A DNA stretch of 64,000 nucleotides, taken from assembly GCA_965250025.1 (NCBI GenBank), contig OZ252283.1, forward strand, positions 2,852,001 through 2,916,000. Reading direction: 5' to 3'. The position numbers were made by a program, and so were the translations under genes. The notes under the pieces were generated by a model, which was given only the letters and a program-made list of their open reading frames with translations, ran no database searches and had not been told where the DNA came from. Positions within the stretch are counted from its first letter, which is position 1. Every line of letters begins with the position of its first letter. Positions 62,549 to 64,000 of the stretch are shown piece by piece. The DNA is from CBDDLD01 sp965250025 (GTDB taxonomy: Bacteria; Bacteroidota; Bacteroidia; Flavobacteriales; Flavobacteriaceae).

Positions 62549-62827
62549 CTATGCTGCATAAGCCTGTTTAAAATCGTCATAGATCTCTTTACAACCGTAA
62601 CCGGTAATGTAAAAGTCCTTATTGTAGATCAATGCGTTTTTATAAAGCGTTTTTAATGCCATTAATCCATCTACATCAATTTCTGAAACGCCATCAATAT
62701 TAAGGGTCAATTCTTGTTGCATGTTTAAGATCAATTGAAAGTGATTTCTAAAATGATCTGCAGTAATTGTATTTAATGTTCCTGCTAATACAAATGTTCC
62801 GTTTTGTTCTGTAATTTTAAGTGCCAT
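62549..62827 (-). CDS. Single-domain STAS protein (paralogue 2)
   Basis: 92 residues starting at Met 62827 (MALKITEQNG). Closely related to the 51620-51901 protein: VLAGTLN, LNIDGVSEIDVDGLMALKTLY, ITGYGCKEIYDDF. The Ser of the STAS phosphorylation motif is replaced (DVDG). First gene of a minus-strand run with the second STAS gene and flippase. Its promoter region is shared with the divergent TPR gene and holds repeat site C. Confidence 0.8.
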   Translation of the reverse strand: MALKITEQNGTFVLAGTLNTITADHFRNHFQLILNMQQELTLNIDGVSEIDVDGLMALKTLYKNALIYNKDFYITGYGCKEIYDDFKQAYAA

Positions 62828-62903
62828 AATTCTAATTTTCAATAAGTTATGCGTTTATTTCTGGTGTAAATATCTTCACAAACTCTATGTATGAGACTTT
62901 AAT

Positions 62904-62937
62904 TTCGACGGATGGTAGTTTGCTGTAGATGAATGAA
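62904..62937. promoter_or_regulatory. Direct repeats at 21-bp spacing (site C), candidate LytTR-type operator
   Basis: TTCGACGGATGG (62904) and GTAGATGAATGA (62925) lie 21 bp apart with a shared spacer GTAGTTTGCT, strongly resembling site B. The pair ends 46 bp before the TPR gene start and is followed by TAACTTGC (62952-62959), a near match to a -7 element, a layout expected for an activator binding just upstream of the promoter. It may also act on the divergent STAS gene. Confidence 0.65.
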
Positions 62938-62982
62938 CGGCATTTCCTGCTTAACTTGCAATTAGTAAATAACACTCAAACC

Positions 62983-64000
62983 ATGACCCAAAAGTTACAA
63001 TACCTTATCATCCTTTTTTGCCTGAGCTTTGGGCTTTATGCTCAAGACATGCAAAAAGGCTTCACCTACTTAGAAACCGGACAATACAAGGCTGCTGAGA
63101 CCTTTTTTGCTGAGATATTAAAGGTACATCCAGATAATAAAACGGCACGTTTATGTTATGGCAGAGCTATTGGGCTTAACGGTAAGCCAGAAATGGCTAG
63201 TGAGATTTTCAGTACACTGCTAAAGGACTACCCTAGCGATTTTGAAATTGAATTGAATTATGGTGAGGCGCTACTATGGAATCGTAAGTTTGTTGAAGCC
63301 AAAACCTATTATGAATCCCTGATAGCTAAAGACGCGCAGAGTTTCCCTGCGCTTTTAGGCTATGCCAATACCTTGTCTAACCTTAAACTTTATGCCGATG
63401 CTTTATCTTATGTTAATAAAGCTTTAATGGTATCTCCCGATAACCCTAATGCTTTAACCTCCAAAAAGTATATTTACTTAGGTTATGCATATCAAAATCA
63501 GCAAGCGCAACAGTATGTTGAAGCCGAAACCTTATTACTGGAAGGACTCTATCTATTTGAAAATGATAAAGACCTCCTTCTCAACCTTGCTAACCTATAC
63601 CTCATTATGGATGCCACGGATAAGGCTAAAGCCACTTATGAGCGTTTGTCTGAATTGCCACAATATCAAATGGAAGCGCTTAATGGCTTAGCACTTGTAG
63701 CACATCTTAAAGGTAAAGAAGGTACTGCTCTAAAACTGAGCACTCAAGCTTATGATCGTATTGTTAAAACTACGGCCCCTCAACTTAAACAACAAACAAC
63801 CGAGCGTTATGTACAGGCATTGATATGGCATAGAAAGTATAAAAAAGCACAGGCCCTCATTGACTCACTTATCACTACTGATCCCAAAGCGAGTTGGATA
63901 TTGGCTTTGCGTGCCACATTGAACATTTATAAAAGTGATTTCGAAGAAAGTCTGAAGGACTATGAATCGATACTAAGTACAGATAGCACATCTTTTGATG
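62983..64000 (+). CDS. Exported TPR-repeat protein, cut by right edge
   Basis: Begins at ATG 62983 (MTQKLQYLIILFCLSFGLYAQ, Sec signal) and stays open to the window end (339 codons). At least eight TPR-like repeats are visible: GFTYLETGQYKAAETFFAEIL, IELNYGEALLWNRKFVEAK (with spacing of 34), LLGYANTLSNLKLYADALSYV, LLNLANLYLIMDATDKAKATY. The N-terminal TPR arrangement recalls periplasmic parts of outer-membrane exopolysaccharide exporters (BcsC, PelB, YaiO types), where a beta-barrel would follow. Since the C-terminus is not in view, this is only a suggestion from location within the glycan locus. Confidence 0.85.
   Translation, partial: MTQKLQYLIILFCLSFGLYAQDMQKGFTYLETGQYKAAETFFAEILKVHPDNKTARLCYGRAIGLNGKPEMASEIFSTLLKDYPSDFEIELNYGEALLWNRKFVEAKTYYESLIAKDAQSFPALLGYANTLSNLKLYADALSYVNKALMVSPDNPNALTSKKYIYLGYAYQNQQAQQYVEAETLLLEGLYLFENDKDLLLNLANLYLIMDATDKAKATYERLSELPQYQMEALNGLALVAHLKGKEGTALKLSTQAYDRIVKTTAPQLKQQTTERYVQALIWHRKYKKAQALIDSLITTDPKASWILALRATLNIYKSDFEESLKDYESILSTDSTSFD

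Noticed and set aside
52853..64000. Pel-type exopolysaccharide operon
   Set aside because: GT4, flippase-like and TPR parts are suggestive, but PelA, PelC, PelD and PelE equivalents are not recognisable, and the flippase has the Wzx-like rather than PelG pattern.
1..64000. CRISPR arrays, insertion sequences, prophage genes
   Set aside because: No regularly spaced repeats of CRISPR size, no transposase, integrase or phage structural genes were found.

Overview
The window is a chromosomal segment from a member of the Bacteroidota, almost certainly a (marine-type) Flavobacteriaceae. Evidence: a SusC/SusD pair with SusE-like protein, Por/type IX secretion C-terminal sorting domains on two secreted enzymes, Bacteroidetes-type promoter elements (TTTG, about 19 bp, TAnnTTTG), many lipoprotein signals, AT-rich DNA and flavobacterial families (DUF5706/PycTM, DUF4407, DUF885). 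All assignments come from reading the sequence; no database search was run.

Layout. 1-2518 (minus): msrB-msrA-selO operon for oxidative damage repair and protein AMPylation; selO runs off the left edge. 2669-6276: an HD-hydrolase/Pycsar-type transmembrane fusion convergent with a large GAF-domain protein. 6395-32261: an alpha-glucan (starch/maltodextrin) utilisation locus. A nine-gene minus-strand operon (MFS transporter, beta-phosphoglucomutase, GH65 phosphorylase, GH13 SusA type, esterase, GH31, two more GH13, GH97) is followed upstream by its LacI-type regulator. Divergent from that are susC, susD, a SusE-like binding protein and a T9SS-secreted multidomain GH13. A perfect 18-bp palindrome sits in the lacI/susC gap. 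Proposed flow: secreted amylase cuts glucan, SusCD imports oligosaccharides, periplasmic GH13/GH31/GH97 trim them, MFS imports maltose, GH65 plus PgmB produce glucose and glucose 6-phosphate.

32.4-40.8 kb (plus): a membrane-bound AraC-type regulator and a six-gene run of exported proteins (PDZ-alpha/beta hydrolase, S41-like protein lacking its serine, trypsin-like protease, unknown, beta-propeller lipoprotein, DUF885 metalloenzyme) that I cannot match to a described system. 41.0-44.6 kb: small accessory genes, including an orphan polyimmunity-type protein and an HxlR-linked four-gene cassette. 44.6-51.6 kb: tRNA-Leu(UAG), M20 and M28 peptidases, a BlaI/BlaR1-type pair with a clear promoter and double operator, DUF4407 and NTF2-like proteins.

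51.6-64.0 kb: a candidate polysaccharide/glycan assembly locus: GT2, PTPS-related multi-spanning membrane protein, exported Ig-like protein, membrane-anchored GH5-like enzyme, GT4, flippase, three single-domain STAS proteins and a TPR protein cut by the right edge. Three intergenic regions here share a motif (core GTAGACGAATG) duplicated at exactly 21-bp spacing, a pattern typical of LytTR-type regulator sites. This locus and its shared operator are the strongest candidates for an undescribed system in the window.
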